Origin: Palsa-1248 sp963737835
GTDB taxonomy: Bacteria; Gemmatimonadota; Gemmatimonadetes; Gemmatimonadales; Gemmatimonadaceae
Reading direction: 5' to 3'
DNA: 64,000 nt
NCBI GenBank assembly: GCA_963737835.1
Contig: CAVTUH010000001.1
Coordinates: forward strand, 3,913,096-3,977,095
The notes under the pieces are model-generated. The model did not search any database. It was not told the origin of the DNA and saw only the letters and a list, made by a program, of their open reading frames with translations. Positions within the stretch are counted from its first letter, which is position 1. Every line of letters starts with the position of its first letter. This document shows, one piece after another, positions 17,862 through 26,710 of this stretch. The translations under genes and the position numbers were made by a program.

Positions 17862-19185
17862 TGGACCCTGAAGTGACCGATCCGAAGATTCCTGACGTCA
17901 CACGCCGGCAGTTTCTCGTGACATCGGCGGCGGCGTTGATCAGCGCGCGCGGATGGGCGAGGAGTGCACGCGGCACGCTGGACGGGCATCTCGCTCGTCC
18001 CGATGGACGACGATCAGCAGAACCACCTCAAGGCGTACGGGCTGATTTACAACGCTCTGCGAGATGGCGCGCGCGGCGAATGGCTACTGAACTATCGAGG
18101 CGGCTCATTCCTGCTTCCGGACACGCCCGAGATCCGGCGGCGAAGTGCACTCGATGGCGTCACGCTGACGTCGCTCGACGACGGGGCAGTTGCCGCGATC
18201 CGGAGCGAGATCGCCGGCGCGAACATGGATTCCGTCCCGCTCGAGAAGGCCCCGACGGTCGCGATCTACAAACCCCCAACCTCGCCACCGTGGGACGACG
18301 CGGTGACGCTGGCGGTGCAGTATGCCGGGATCCCGTTTACGCAGATCTGGGACGATGACATCCTGGGGGGTAACCTGTCGCGATACGACTGGGTGCACCT
18401 GCACCACGAGGACTTCACGGGACAGTTCAACAAGCTGTACCTGAACTATCGCGGAGCGAGGTGGTTCACGGACCAGGTGATGCGCGACGCGGAGACGGCC
18501 AGCCGTCACGGGTTCCCGAATGTGCCGGCGCTCAAAAAGGAAGTCGCCAACGGCATCCGGATGTTCGTGGACCGGGGCGGTCTCTTGTTCGCGATGTGTG
18601 GTGCGACCGAGACATTGGATCTCGCGAACGCGGCGCACAACGTCGACATTGCAGGCACGTTCTCGGACGGGACCCCGATGGACCCCGAAGCCGATGCCAA
18701 GATGGACTGGTCGCGCGCGTTCGCTTTCCGCGGGGCACACCTCGAGATGTCGCCGAACGTCAACTCGATGAGCGACATCGACGGTCACCAGGTGAATGTG
18801 CCGTCGCGGAAACAGCCATTGGGTGAAGTGACCCTCTTTGCCTTTGCGGCCAAGTTCGACCCGGTTGCATCGATGCTCGTGCAGAATCACCGGACGGTGA
18901 TCCCGGACTTCTACGGCGTGACGACCAGCTTTACCAAGGCGACGCTCAAGCCAACGAACGTCGTACTCGGGTTCGAAGAAGGCGCGCCGTGGGTGAAGTA
19001 CATTCACGGGGACTACGGCAAGGGATCGTGGACGTTCCTGGGCGGGCATGATCCCGAGGATGCGCAGCATGCGGTCGGCAATGCGCCGACCGACCTGGCG
19101 CTGCACCCCAACTCTCCCGGGTACCGTCTCGATTCTCAACAACGTGCTATTCCCGGCAGCGAAGAAGAAGCCACTCAAGACGTGA
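17858..19185 (+). pseudogene. Tat-exported 'asparagine synthetase B'-like conserved protein, two frameshifts
   Basis: The N-terminus in one frame has a twin-arginine signal (TRRQFLVTSAAALISARG). From about 17960 the reading continues one base later as AARWTGISLVPMDDDQQNHLKAYGL and runs to YRL near 19120; there a second one-base shift is needed to reach ILNNVLFPAAKKKPLKT and the stop at 19183-19185. The body (WLLNYRGGSFLLPD, YIHGDYGKGSWTFLGGHDPEDAQH) matches a Bacteroidota/Gemmatimonadota family that databases often label asparagine synthetase B; I see none of the asparagine synthetase motifs, so that label is doubtful. Without the second shift the frame reads on into dinG. Both defects are single extra bases, so either assembly errors or a recent pseudogene. 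Confidence 0.7.
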
Positions 19186-19210
19186 TCGCATTTGCGCCTG
19201 GACACACGGC

Positions 19211-19238
19211 GGGATCAGGGGTCGGGGATCAGGTGTCA
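19211..19238. repeat. Heptamer repeat (GGGATCA type) upstream of dinG
   Basis: Four 7-mers: GGGATCA, GGGGTCG, GGGATCA, GGTGTCA, between the stop of the preceding gene and dinG. The GTG used as possible dinG start lies within it. Confidence 0.65.
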
Positions 19239-21500
19239 GCGGAACTACACCAACCGACCGCAGATGCCGACGCCAGCGACAGGCCGACGGACCCCCTCGA
19301 TGCCGACGCCGTCGCTCGTGATCTCGGACCGGGCGGTCCGGTCGCGCTCGCGCTCGCGGAGTCGAGTGCGGCGGCGGGCTATGAGGACCGGGCGAGTCAG
19401 CGTGACATGGCGATGGCAGTTACCGGCCTGTACAACGCCGGCGGTGTTGCGCTGCTGGAGGCGGGTACCGGAGTAGGGAAGTCGCTCGCGTATCTTGTGC
19501 CGGCGCTTCGCTGGGCGGCCCTGTCTGGTGAGCGCACGGTGGTGTCCACCAACACCATCAACTTGCAGGAGCAACTGGTCGGCAAGGACCTGCCACTCCT
19601 CGCCGCGGCGCTGCAGGACCAGCCGGTCCGATTCGCGCTTCTCAAGGGGTGGCGCAACTACGTCTGCCTCCATCGGCTCGAGCACGCCGCTGCGGGAGCA
19701 CTGGCGCTCTTCGACGCCGACCAGGAGCGGGAGCTGAGAGCGCTCGTGACGTGGTCGCAGGAGACGACGGACGGTTCGCTCGCGGACGCGCCTCATCCGC
19801 CGCGCGCGGAGGTCTGGGATGAGGTGACGGCGGAGCCGGATCTGTGTGGACGGCAACGGTGTCCGCACTACGACCGCTGTTTCGTGTTTCGAGCGCGCCG
19901 GGCGGCGGCCCAGGCGGACGTGGTCGTCGTCAACCATCACCTGCTCATGTCGGATGTCGCCGTGCGCCGTGTGCAGCACAACTGGCACGAGGCCGCCGTG
20001 ATCCCGGCATACGGGCGGCTGGTGGTCGATGAGGGTCATCATCTCGAGGAGGCGGCGGGCGCCCATCTCGGTGCGACGGTCACGCGACGGGCATGGCAGC
20101 GCCTCATGGCTCGTCTGGACCGGCGTGGAGGCAAGGGGCTATTGACCCGCCTTCTCGCGGGATTGCGTGGGATCGACGACCTGCTGTCGGCGGCGAGCAT
20201 CGATCTCGTGCACGACACGCTCCTGAGCGCGACCAGCGCCGTCCGAGAGCGGAGTGAGCTCGTCTTCGATCTTCTGGCCGCGTTGCTCGCGGAGACCGGC
20301 ACTCCGCAGCTGCGCCTCGATGACAGCTTTGCCGCGCACCCGGTGTGGGCCGCCGGACTTGGCAGCCTCCTCGAGTTGCTGCTTCGGGATGTCACCGCGC
20401 TCGACGACGGTCTTCGGATCATCCAGGGACGACATGCCGATGAGGAGCTACAGGACGAGGCACTCGGACGAACGCTCAATGAGCTGCGCGGGGTCGGACG
20501 CCGGCTCACGGCGGCGACGAGTGCGCTGTGCGAGAGCCTCGCTCCCTCGCCAAACAGTGAGCCGGCGGTCCGGTGGCTCGAACGACGCCGCGCGGTCAGT
20601 GATCGCGAAGGGCCGGCGGGAGAGCGACGTGCCTCGGCGGGCAACATTGCCGTGTGCGCCGTACCGCTCGATCTCGCTCCCATCCTACGCCAGGATCTGT
20701 TCTCCCGGGTCGAAACCGCAATCGTGACGAGCGCGACGCTGGCGGCGGAGGGACGGTTCGATTTCCTCGCGTCGCGACTTGGCGTCGATACGCCGGAACT
20801 CGCGTTGCGAACGGCGCGGTATGCCTCTCCGTTCGACTATCCGCGGCAGGCGCTGTTGGCCATTCCGACCGATGTACCGGCCCCGAACCTCGACCAGGTT
20901 GCGCATGCGGCGGCGGTGGTGGGCATCGTGCGCGACGTGGTGCGGGCTGCCGGCGGGGGAGTGTTCGTGCTCGTGACGAGTCATCGTGATGTGCGGGCGC
21001 TGGCGGAGGGGTTGCGGCGGGACGATGGCGATGTGGTACGGGACCTCCTCGTGCACGGAGACGGGCCGCGTGACGACCTGCTGCGGCGCTTTCGCGCGTC
21101 GGGGGACGCGGTGCTGCTCGGCACGGCTTCGTTCTGGGAAGGCGTCGATGTCCCCGGACGCGCCCTGCGGGCGCTGGTGATCGCCCGGTTGCCGTTTCGC
21201 GTACCGACCGAGCCGGTGACGGCGGCGCAGTGTGAGCGCATCGTCGCGCGTGGTGGCGACCCCTTCGTCGAGTACATGCTGCCGCAGGCGTCCTTGCGCC
21301 TCAATCAGGGATTCGGCCGGTTGATCCGGTCGGCGTCCGACCGCGGTGTGGTCGTGATCGCGGATCCGCGCGTCGTCACCAAGGCGTATGGCCGCGGCAT
21401 GCTCGATGCGCTCCCACCTGCACGACGAATGGTTGGGCCCTGGCCGGTTGTGCGACATCACATCGAGTCGTTCTTCCACTTGGAACCCTGCACCCCATGA
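19233..21500 (+). CDS. dinG: DinG-like ATP-dependent DNA helicase with 4Fe-4S cluster
   Basis: Superfamily 2 XPD/DinG-type 5'-3' helicase, about 755 residues. Walker A is EAGTGVGKS, Walker B LVVDEGHHLEEAA, and motif VI is QGFGRLIRSASDRGVVVI; motif V FWEGVDVPG is present. Four cysteines placed as in XPD-family proteins (about C145, C205, C210, C216, the last three in DLCGRQRCPHYDRC) would ligate a 4Fe-4S cluster. Such helicases resolve R-loops and replication-blocking structures. The start is uncertain: the frame is open from the upstream gene; GTG 19233 is the nearest start codon before the conserved GPGGPVALAL segment. Its stop overlaps the next ATG (ATGA). Confidence 0.88.
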   Translation: MSAELHQPTADADASDRPTDPLDADAVARDLGPGGPVALALAESSAAAGYEDRASQRDMAMAVTGLYNAGGVALLEAGTGVGKSLAYLVPALRWAALSGERTVVSTNTINLQEQLVGKDLPLLAAALQDQPVRFALLKGWRNYVCLHRLEHAAAGALALFDADQERELRALVTWSQETTDGSLADAPHPPRAEVWDEVTAEPDLCGRQRCPHYDRCFVFRARRAAAQADVVVVNHHLLMSDVAVRRVQHNWHEAAVIPAYGRLVVDEGHHLEEAAGAHLGATVTRRAWQRLMARLDRRGGKGLLTRLLAGLRGIDDLLSAASIDLVHDTLLSATSAVRERSELVFDLLAALLAETGTPQLRLDDSFAAHPVWAAGLGSLLELLLRDVTALDDGLRIIQGRHADEELQDEALGRTLNELRGVGRRLTAATSALCESLAPSPNSEPAVRWLERRRAVSDREGPAGERRASAGNIAVCAVPLDLAPILRQDLFSRVETAIVTSATLAAEGRFDFLASRLGVDTPELALRTARYASPFDYPRQALLAIPTDVPAPNLDQVAHAAAVVGIVRDVVRAAGGGVFVLVTSHRDVRALAEGLRRDDGDVVRDLLVHGDGPRDDLLRRFRASGDAVLLGTASFWEGVDVPGRALRALVIARLPFRVPTEPVTAAQCERIVARGGDPFVEYMLPQASLRLNQGFGRLIRSASDRGVVVIADPRVVTKAYGRGMLDALPPARRMVGPWPVVRHHIESFFHLEPCTP

Positions 21501-22129
21501 CACAGCGCCCGTCCAAGATCGTCGGCGTGGGCCGTAACTATGCGGCGCACGCGGCAGAGCTGGGCAATGATGTGCCAACGTCCCCGCTCATCTTCCTGAA
21601 GCCGCCGTCGAGCATTCTGCCGGACGGTGCGGCGATTCTCCTGCCTCGTGAGTCCTCTCGCGTCGAATTCGAAGGAGAGATCGGGATCGTGATTGGGAGC
21701 CGCGCGCGGCGCGTGTCGGAGCGGGACGCGGCGCGCGCGGTCCGAGGCGTCGTCGCGTTCAACGACGTCACGGCTCGCGACATCCAGAAGGCGGAGGGTC
21801 AGTGGACGCGGGCCAAGGGGTTCGACACGTTCGGCCCGATCGGGGCCGAACAGGCGTACGTCGGGGATTGGGGAGCGTTGTCGGTCGTGACGAGGGTCAA
21901 CGGCATCGAACGTCAGCGCGCGCGCGCCGACACCATGGTCTTCTCGATTCCGCGCCTCGTGGCGTTCATTTCCTCGGTGATGACGCTGGAACCGGGTGAC
22001 GTCGTGGCCACGGGCACGCCGTCCGGGACCGCGGCGCTTGCCGCCGGGGACCAGGTCGAGGTCACGGTCGAGGGCAGCGATGGTCGCGCGCTGAGCCGGG
22101 TTGGGAACCCGGTTGTCCATGGGGAGTAA
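21497..22129 (+). CDS. Fumarylacetoacetate hydrolase family protein
   Basis: 210 residues, ATG overlapping the dinG stop by four bases. FAH-fold motifs: IVGVGRNYAAHAAELGN, PLIFLKPPSSI, the metal-binding VEFEGEIGIVIG and the ANDVTARD-like FNDVTARDIQ, then GDVVATGTPSGT. Members are Mg-dependent hydrolases, tautomerases or decarboxylases acting on 2-oxo acids such as acylpyruvates, oxaloacetate or catechol meta-cleavage products; the genuine substrate cannot be set from sequence. The short form lacking the N-terminal FAH domain resembles acylpyruvase (FAHD1-like). Coupled translation with dinG and the following aminotransferase is probable. Confidence 0.88.
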   Translation: MTQRPSKIVGVGRNYAAHAAELGNDVPTSPLIFLKPPSSILPDGAAILLPRESSRVEFEGEIGIVIGSRARRVSERDAARAVRGVVAFNDVTARDIQKAEGQWTRAKGFDTFGPIGAEQAYVGDWGALSVVTRVNGIERQRARADTMVFSIPRLVAFISSVMTLEPGDVVATGTPSGTAALAAGDQVEVTVEGSDGRALSRVGNPVVHGE

Positions 22130-22136
22130 CACCGGT

Positions 22137-23321
22137 ATGCCACCTCTGGCGGCCCGCATTGCCACCCTGCCGGAGTATCCGCTCGCCGCGATTCCGCAGC
22201 GGAAGCGGGCGTTGCTCGCGCGTGGAGTCGATGTGATCGATCTCGGGGCCGGGGACGCCGACCTCGCACCGCCAGCGGCCGCCGTCGAAGCGCTGGCGCG
22301 ATCGGCACGCATTCCCGCGTACAACCGCTACGCCTTCGGGCTGGGTCTCGTGGATTTTCGCGAGGCGGTATCGGCGTGGATGCGGACGCGGTTCGGAATG
22401 ACATTCGATCCCTTGCGCGAAATCGTGCCGCTCATCGGATCGAAGGAGGGGCTGTCGCACCTTGCTCTCGCGTACGTGAATCCCGGCGATGTCACGATTG
22501 TGCCGGAGCCGGGCTACGCCGCATACGCAGGGGGGTCGCTGCTGAGCGGTGGCTCCCCGTATCGGTACGCCCTGCGACCGAAGACACAGTTTCTCGTCGA
22601 CCTCGATGACATCCCGGCCGACGTGCTGCGGCGCACGAAGCTGCTGTATCTCAACTATCCGAACAATCCGACGGCAGCGACGGCGCCGCGCGACTATCTC
22701 GAGCGCGTCGTGCGCCGATGTCGCGAGCTCGACATCCTGCTCGTGTACGACAATGCGTACTCGGAGCTTGCCTACGACGGGTACGTGCCGCCGAGCATCT
22801 TCGAGATCGACGGCGCGCGCGACGTCGCCATCGAGTTTCACTCGGTGTCGAAGACGTACAACATGACCGGGTGGCGCTGTGGCTGGGCTGTCGCGAGACC
22901 GGAGATTTGTGCAGCGCTGGCACAGGTCAAGTCGTTTGTCGACACCGGCCAGTTCATGGCGGTGCAGGCCGCGGCGGTGGCGGCGATCGGGAGTTGGCGC
23001 GAGTTCGTTCCCCGCAACGTCGCGACGTTCCGCGAGCGCCGCGACGTGGCCGTTGCGGCGTTCCGTAGTGCGGGGTTCGCTTGCGAGACGCCCAAGGCCA
23101 CGATGTATCTGTGGGCCGAATTACCCGAAGAGATCCCGAGTGCGGTGTTTGCGGAGCGCCTCATGGACGAGGCCGGCGTGATCGTCATGCCGGGGTCGGG
23201 ATTTGGGGCGGGCGGAGAAGGCTTCTTTCGTGTATCCTTCATAGTCTCCCCGGAGCGGCTCCACGCCGCCGCCGGGCGTGCGGGGCAGGTTCTTGCAGCT
23301 TTCGCTGACCCGGTTGCATAG
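22137..23321 (+). CDS. PLP-dependent class I/II aminotransferase (DapL-like)
   Basis: About 394 residues from ATG 22137, which has GGGGAG ten bases upstream (22119 is an alternative). Fold type I motifs: IDLGAGDADLAPP, AYNRYAFGLGLVDFREAV, PLIGSKEGLSHLALAY, YLNYPNNPTAA, VYDNAYSELAYDGY and the PLP Lys in SVSKTYNMTGWRCGWAVA. The pattern is that of LL-diaminopimelate aminotransferase and closely related alanine/aspartate-type enzymes, so it may supply lysine/peptidoglycan precursors, but a general 2-oxo acid aminotransferase is equally possible. The FAA hydrolase gene stops just before it. Confidence 0.88.
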   Translation: MPPLAARIATLPEYPLAAIPQRKRALLARGVDVIDLGAGDADLAPPAAAVEALARSARIPAYNRYAFGLGLVDFREAVSAWMRTRFGMTFDPLREIVPLIGSKEGLSHLALAYVNPGDVTIVPEPGYAAYAGGSLLSGGSPYRYALRPKTQFLVDLDDIPADVLRRTKLLYLNYPNNPTAATAPRDYLERVVRRCRELDILLVYDNAYSELAYDGYVPPSIFEIDGARDVAIEFHSVSKTYNMTGWRCGWAVARPEICAALAQVKSFVDTGQFMAVQAAAVAAIGSWREFVPRNVATFRERRDVAVAAFRSAGFACETPKATMYLWAELPEEIPSAVFAERLMDEAGVIVMPGSGFGAGGEGFFRVSFIVSPERLHAAAGRAGQVLAAFADPVA

Positions 23322-23327
23322 TCTTCT

Positions 23328-24241
23328 ATGGATTTGACGGCGCAGAACAGGACGGGGGGTAAGAATCGACGGGAATCCCGTCGGGCGCTCGCCGTCTCGA
23401 TCGCTCTGCACGTGCTGGTGGGCGCGGGGCTGATTCGTGTGCTGCTCATGCCCAGCGCCCTGGGCGGCTGGCTGCACTTCTCCAAAGAGGCGCGGCCCCA
23501 GGTTGAGCATCTGCGGTACGTGGCCTTGCCACCGGCAGGCCCGCCGCCGGCCGCCGGGCGTGCGGCACCGCAGGCAGCGCATGTAACCCCACCGCCGGCA
23601 GGCCCGACCCTGGTTGCGCCGCCGGCGACGGTGCCGACAGCTCTTCCACCGGCCCCCAGCAAAGCCGCTCCGCCGGCCGAGGTACAGGGTGTAGGTCCCG
23701 TGGCCGCGACGGGCGGCCCGGGCGCAGGGGCTCGGTTCGAGTATCATGGGCCTGGGGTATATGTGCCCCCGGCGCCCCCTGGGACTGGCGAGCGGCAGCT
23801 GACCACCAATGAGCGACTCGACAGCGCGGCACACGCGATTACCGGCCACTACAACGACTCAGTGATGGCGTTGGGCCCGACGCGTCAGCCGGGCGACTGG
23901 ACGAAGACGATCGGCGGCAAGAAGTGGGGATGGACCAGCAGTACATCCACCTGGGACCGATTGCGATCCCGAACGCCATCCTCGCCGCGCTGCCGCTCAA
24001 CATGCTCAACGACAATCCGATCGCCGCGGCGAACAACCGGGCCATTAACTATCGCTCGGCCGATATCGCCTTCCAGCGCAACAAGCAGCTGGACGACGAA
24101 GAGTTTCACAAAGCGGTCAAAGAGGAGCGACTCCGCAAGGAGCGTGAGCACCAGCAGCAACAGAAGAAGGACCAGTCACCGCCCCCGAACCAGACGCCGA
24201 CGGTCGCACAGCAGCAGGGAGGATCGGCGCCGACGCAATAG
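23328..24241 (+). pseudogene. Membrane-anchored Pro-rich protein, one frameshift
   Basis: The N-terminal frame gives a cytosolic basic lead, one TM helix (ALAVSIALHVLVGAGLIRVLL), and a Pro/Ala-rich periplasmic stretch in the style of TonB-like proteins up to GDWTKTIGGKKWG near 23928. The conserved-looking remainder, DQQYIHLGPIAIPNAILAAL through QQQGGSAPTQ, is in the frame one base back. Adding one G to the GGGG run at 23926-23929 restores a single frame (KKWGMDQQ). The tail is charged and Gln-rich (KAVKEERLRKEREHQQQQKK). No TonB C-terminal domain is visible. Either a homopolymer sequencing error, a decayed gene, or a -1 recoding event; function unknown. Confidence 0.65.
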
Positions 24242-24242
24242 G

Positions 24243-24366
24243 GGCGCGGGCGCTCGCGCGCCCGGGAAAGGAGAAAGGAGACGGGTACCAGGACCGTAAG
24301 GTCTAGGTATCGTCTCCTTTCTCCTTTCTGGAGGTCCCCTTTCTCGGGCGCGCTAGTGCCCGCGCC
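24243..24366. terminator. Large nested inverted repeat between convergent genes
   Basis: Outer arms 24243-24264 and 24345-24366 pair at 20 of 22 positions. Inside, the purine stretch 24266-24283 (7-mers GAAAGGA) is perfectly complementary to 24311-24328. It fills the whole gap between two convergent stop codons, so a bidirectional terminator is the simplest reading; the inner arms belong to the window's 7-bp-period repeats. Confidence 0.75.
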
Positions 24367-24367
24367 G

Positions 24368-25051
24368 TCAAGCCCCGACGACTTCCTCCGGTTCCAGCTC
24401 GCTGCCTGCCAACCCCACGTCGCTTTCCCCGTGACCGTCGTGGAATGGCCGGAAGACGCCGCAGACCACTCCGAGCACCGCGAAGTTGTCCTGCGGTCCC
24501 ACGGTGATTTCGCGGTCGTTCGTGCTTGCCGGCTCGAGCACGATGGCGGCGCCGCAATGCGTCAGCGTTTTGACGGTCGTGTCTTCACCGATCCGGGCGG
24601 CGACGATTTCGCCATCGCGGGCGCGGGCCGACGGGTTTACGAGGACGAAGTCTCCGTCCAGAATGCCCCGTCCTTCCATCCCATTGCCTCTGATCCGAAG
24701 GGCGAAGACATCGTCGCCCGGGACGAATCGCCGATCGACTGTCAGGAAGCCTTGCCGGTGCTCGGGCGTGAGCGCGGGCTCGCTCGGGGCGATTCGCCCA
24801 TAGATCGGGATCGGCTGAATGCGCGAGGTGGCGGCGAAGCCTAGGAGGCGAACGCCCCGTGAGCGGGACGGGTCGCGCTCAATGTAGCCTTTCTCGGCGA
24901 GCGCTTGCAGGATGTCGGACACGGTCTTGGTCGACTTGATTCGAAACCGTTTACCGATCTCCCGGATACTTGGCTGGTACGTGTTCTCGGTGAGGAAGTC
25001 CAGCAGATAGTGGTAAACGCGTCGCTCAGTCGGTGTCAGGGGCTCTGCCAT
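24368..25051 (-). CDS. lexA: LexA-like repressor lacking the autocleavage residues
   Basis: 227 residues. The N-terminal winged helix is typical LexA: TPTERRVYHYLLDFL, then QPSIREIGKRFRIKSTKTVSDIL and ALAEKGYIERD. The C-terminal peptidase-fold domain is present, with the general-base Lys at 161 (DTTVKTL). But the nucleophile Ser of the GDSM motif is Gly here (RGNGM, residue 124, exactly 37 before the Lys as in E. coli), and the scissile Ala-Gly is Pro-Ser (GRIAPSEP, 89-90). It therefore should bind DNA and dimerise but not cleave itself on RecA activation. Either a constitutive regulator or a second LexA in this genome. Confidence 0.88.
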   Translation of the reverse strand: MAEPLTPTERRVYHYLLDFLTENTYQPSIREIGKRFRIKSTKTVSDILQALAEKGYIERDPSRSRGVRLLGFAATSRIQPIPIYGRIAPSEPALTPEHRQGFLTVDRRFVPGDDVFALRIRGNGMEGRGILDGDFVLVNPSARARDGEIVAARIGEDTTVKTLTHCGAAIVLEPASTNDREITVGPQDNFAVLGVVCGVFRPFHDGHGESDVGLAGSELEPEEVVGA

Positions 25052-25213
25052 GCCTGCCTCCGCGAGTCAAATGGCCGGGTCAGTGGGCGCTGCTTGTTTG
25101 CGCTAGGGACCCATTACCGCGGCAGGCCAAGCGCCCTCATGGAGGGCACCCGTCTGGCGGGCGCAACCACATTCAAACTTATGATCCTGCGCGGTCCGGT
25201 CAATAAGTATGGA

Positions 25214-26680
25214 TCACACAAGAGTTCGAATAGCTGTATTGATTCTTGACAAAGATGTGTCGCGTCCAAGCAACACTAGCACGTCGAAGATCCCAGGGCT
25301 CACGGTCAGGCCGGTAAGCGCGACCCGGAGGGGTTGAAAGATCTTGCCGGCTGCCAGCTGACGCGCGGCGGCCAGATCGCGGAGTGCGGCCTCGAGTGCC
25401 TCGGTCGTCCAGGACGACACGGCGGCCAGCGCATCGCGCGTAGCGGTCAACAGCGCCACGGTTGCCGGGCGGTCCTTCCACTGCTTCGCCACGGCATCAG
25501 GGTCGTACGAAATCGTCTCGCGAAGATAGGGCTCGGCCTGCCGCACGATGTCGTTGATGGTGCGTGCGCGGACACGCAGCAGGTCGATGAGGGACGCGTA
25601 CCATTCGCGCCGCGCGGCGAGTGCGCCTGCGTCCGCCAGTCCCGCCGCCACGAGCGCGGTCGTGACTCGGGGCAGGAGCTCGTCGAGTGCAATCAGCGAC
25701 AGGTGCTGACCGTTCATCCACTCCAGCTTTTGGGGGTCGAAGATGGCGGCCTTCCGTTGCAGCCCCGCGGGAGAAAACAGTTCGATCATCTCCGCAGTCG
25801 TCATGATCTCGCGGTCACCGCCGGGGGACCAGCCGAGGAGCGCGAGGAAGTTGGCCATGGCACTCGGGAGGATCCCTTCCCGCTGGTAGTCGGCGACCGC
25901 GGTCGCGCCGTGGCGCTTGCTCAGCTTCTTGCCGTCGGTGCCGTGCACCATCGGCAGATGCGCAAACTCCGGCAGCGAGGCATTCAGCGCCCGGTACAGC
26001 AGGATCTGTTTGGGCGTGTTCGAGATATGGTCATCGCCGCGCATGACAATGCTGATGCGCATCGCAATGTCATCCGAGACCACGGCCATGTTGTACACGG
26101 GCGTCCCGTCGGACCGGAGAACGATGAAGTCCTCGATGTCCTTGTTGGGGAATGCAATGCGGCCGTGCACGACGTCTTCCCAATCGGTCACTCCGTCAGG
26201 CACGCGGAAGCGAATTGCACTCGGCATGCCCGCGGCCACGCGCCTGGCGATCTCGTCAGCTCCCAACTGGTCGCAGCGCCGATCGTAACGGAATGCTTCG
26301 CGACGGGCATCGGCGGCCGCGCGTCGCTGCTCCAGCTCCTCGGGCGTGCAAAAACACCGGTAGGCGGCGCCGGAGGCGAGCAGCCGCTCGGCGTCCCGGC
26401 GGTGCTGCTCCAGGTTCGCGCCCTGATACAGGACCTCCTCATCCCAGCCGAGCCCGAGCCATCTGAGTCCCTCGAAGATTGCCCGGGTGGATGCTTCCGT
26501 GCTGCGGGCCCGATCCGTGTCCTCGATGCGGAGCAGGAATTGCCCGCCGGTATGTCGGGCGTAGAGCCAATTGAGGAGCGCAGTGCGCGCACCGCCGACG
26601 TGGAGGTAGCCGGTCGGCGACGGGGCGAAGCGGAGCCGCGGCGCGGAGCGCGCGGCTGTGTTGGGCGCGGTATCAGGCAC
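25214..26680 (-). CDS. gltX: Glutamate--tRNA ligase
   Basis: Class I aminoacyl-tRNA synthetase charging tRNA-Glu (and perhaps tRNA-Gln if GatCAB is used). 488 residues. HIGH-type motif in FAPSPTGYLHVGGARTALLN, KMSKS-type motif as KKLSKRHGA, and the GluRS segment ALLNWLYARHTGG. The C-terminal anticodon-binding helices end in RVALTGLTVSPGIFDVLVLLG. An ATG at 26680 gives a short lead before the motif. Monocistronic by spacing: lexA ends the same-strand run downstream and a repeat array lies upstream. Confidence 0.97.
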   Translation of the reverse strand: MPDTAPNTAARSAPRLRFAPSPTGYLHVGGARTALLNWLYARHTGGQFLLRIEDTDRARSTEASTRAIFEGLRWLGLGWDEEVLYQGANLEQHRRDAERLLASGAAYRCFCTPEELEQRRAAADARREAFRYDRRCDQLGADEIARRVAAGMPSAIRFRVPDGVTDWEDVVHGRIAFPNKDIEDFIVLRSDGTPVYNMAVVSDDIAMRISIVMRGDDHISNTPKQILLYRALNASLPEFAHLPMVHGTDGKKLSKRHGATAVADYQREGILPSAMANFLALLGWSPGGDREIMTTAEMIELFSPAGLQRKAAIFDPQKLEWMNGQHLSLIALDELLPRVTTALVAAGLADAGALAARREWYASLIDLLRVRARTINDIVRQAEPYLRETISYDPDAVAKQWKDRPATVALLTATRDALAAVSSWTTEALEAALRDLAAARQLAAGKIFQPLRVALTGLTVSPGIFDVLVLLGRDTSLSRINTAIRTLV

Positions 26681-26710
26681 GTAGGAAAGTAGTGGCGAAC
26701 GGCAGGACGA

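Noticed and set aside
17964..21500. Single 1,178-residue fusion of a Tat-type protein and DinG
   Set aside because: The conserved C-terminus and stop of the first protein lie in another frame at 19185, so the fusion results from a frame disruption.
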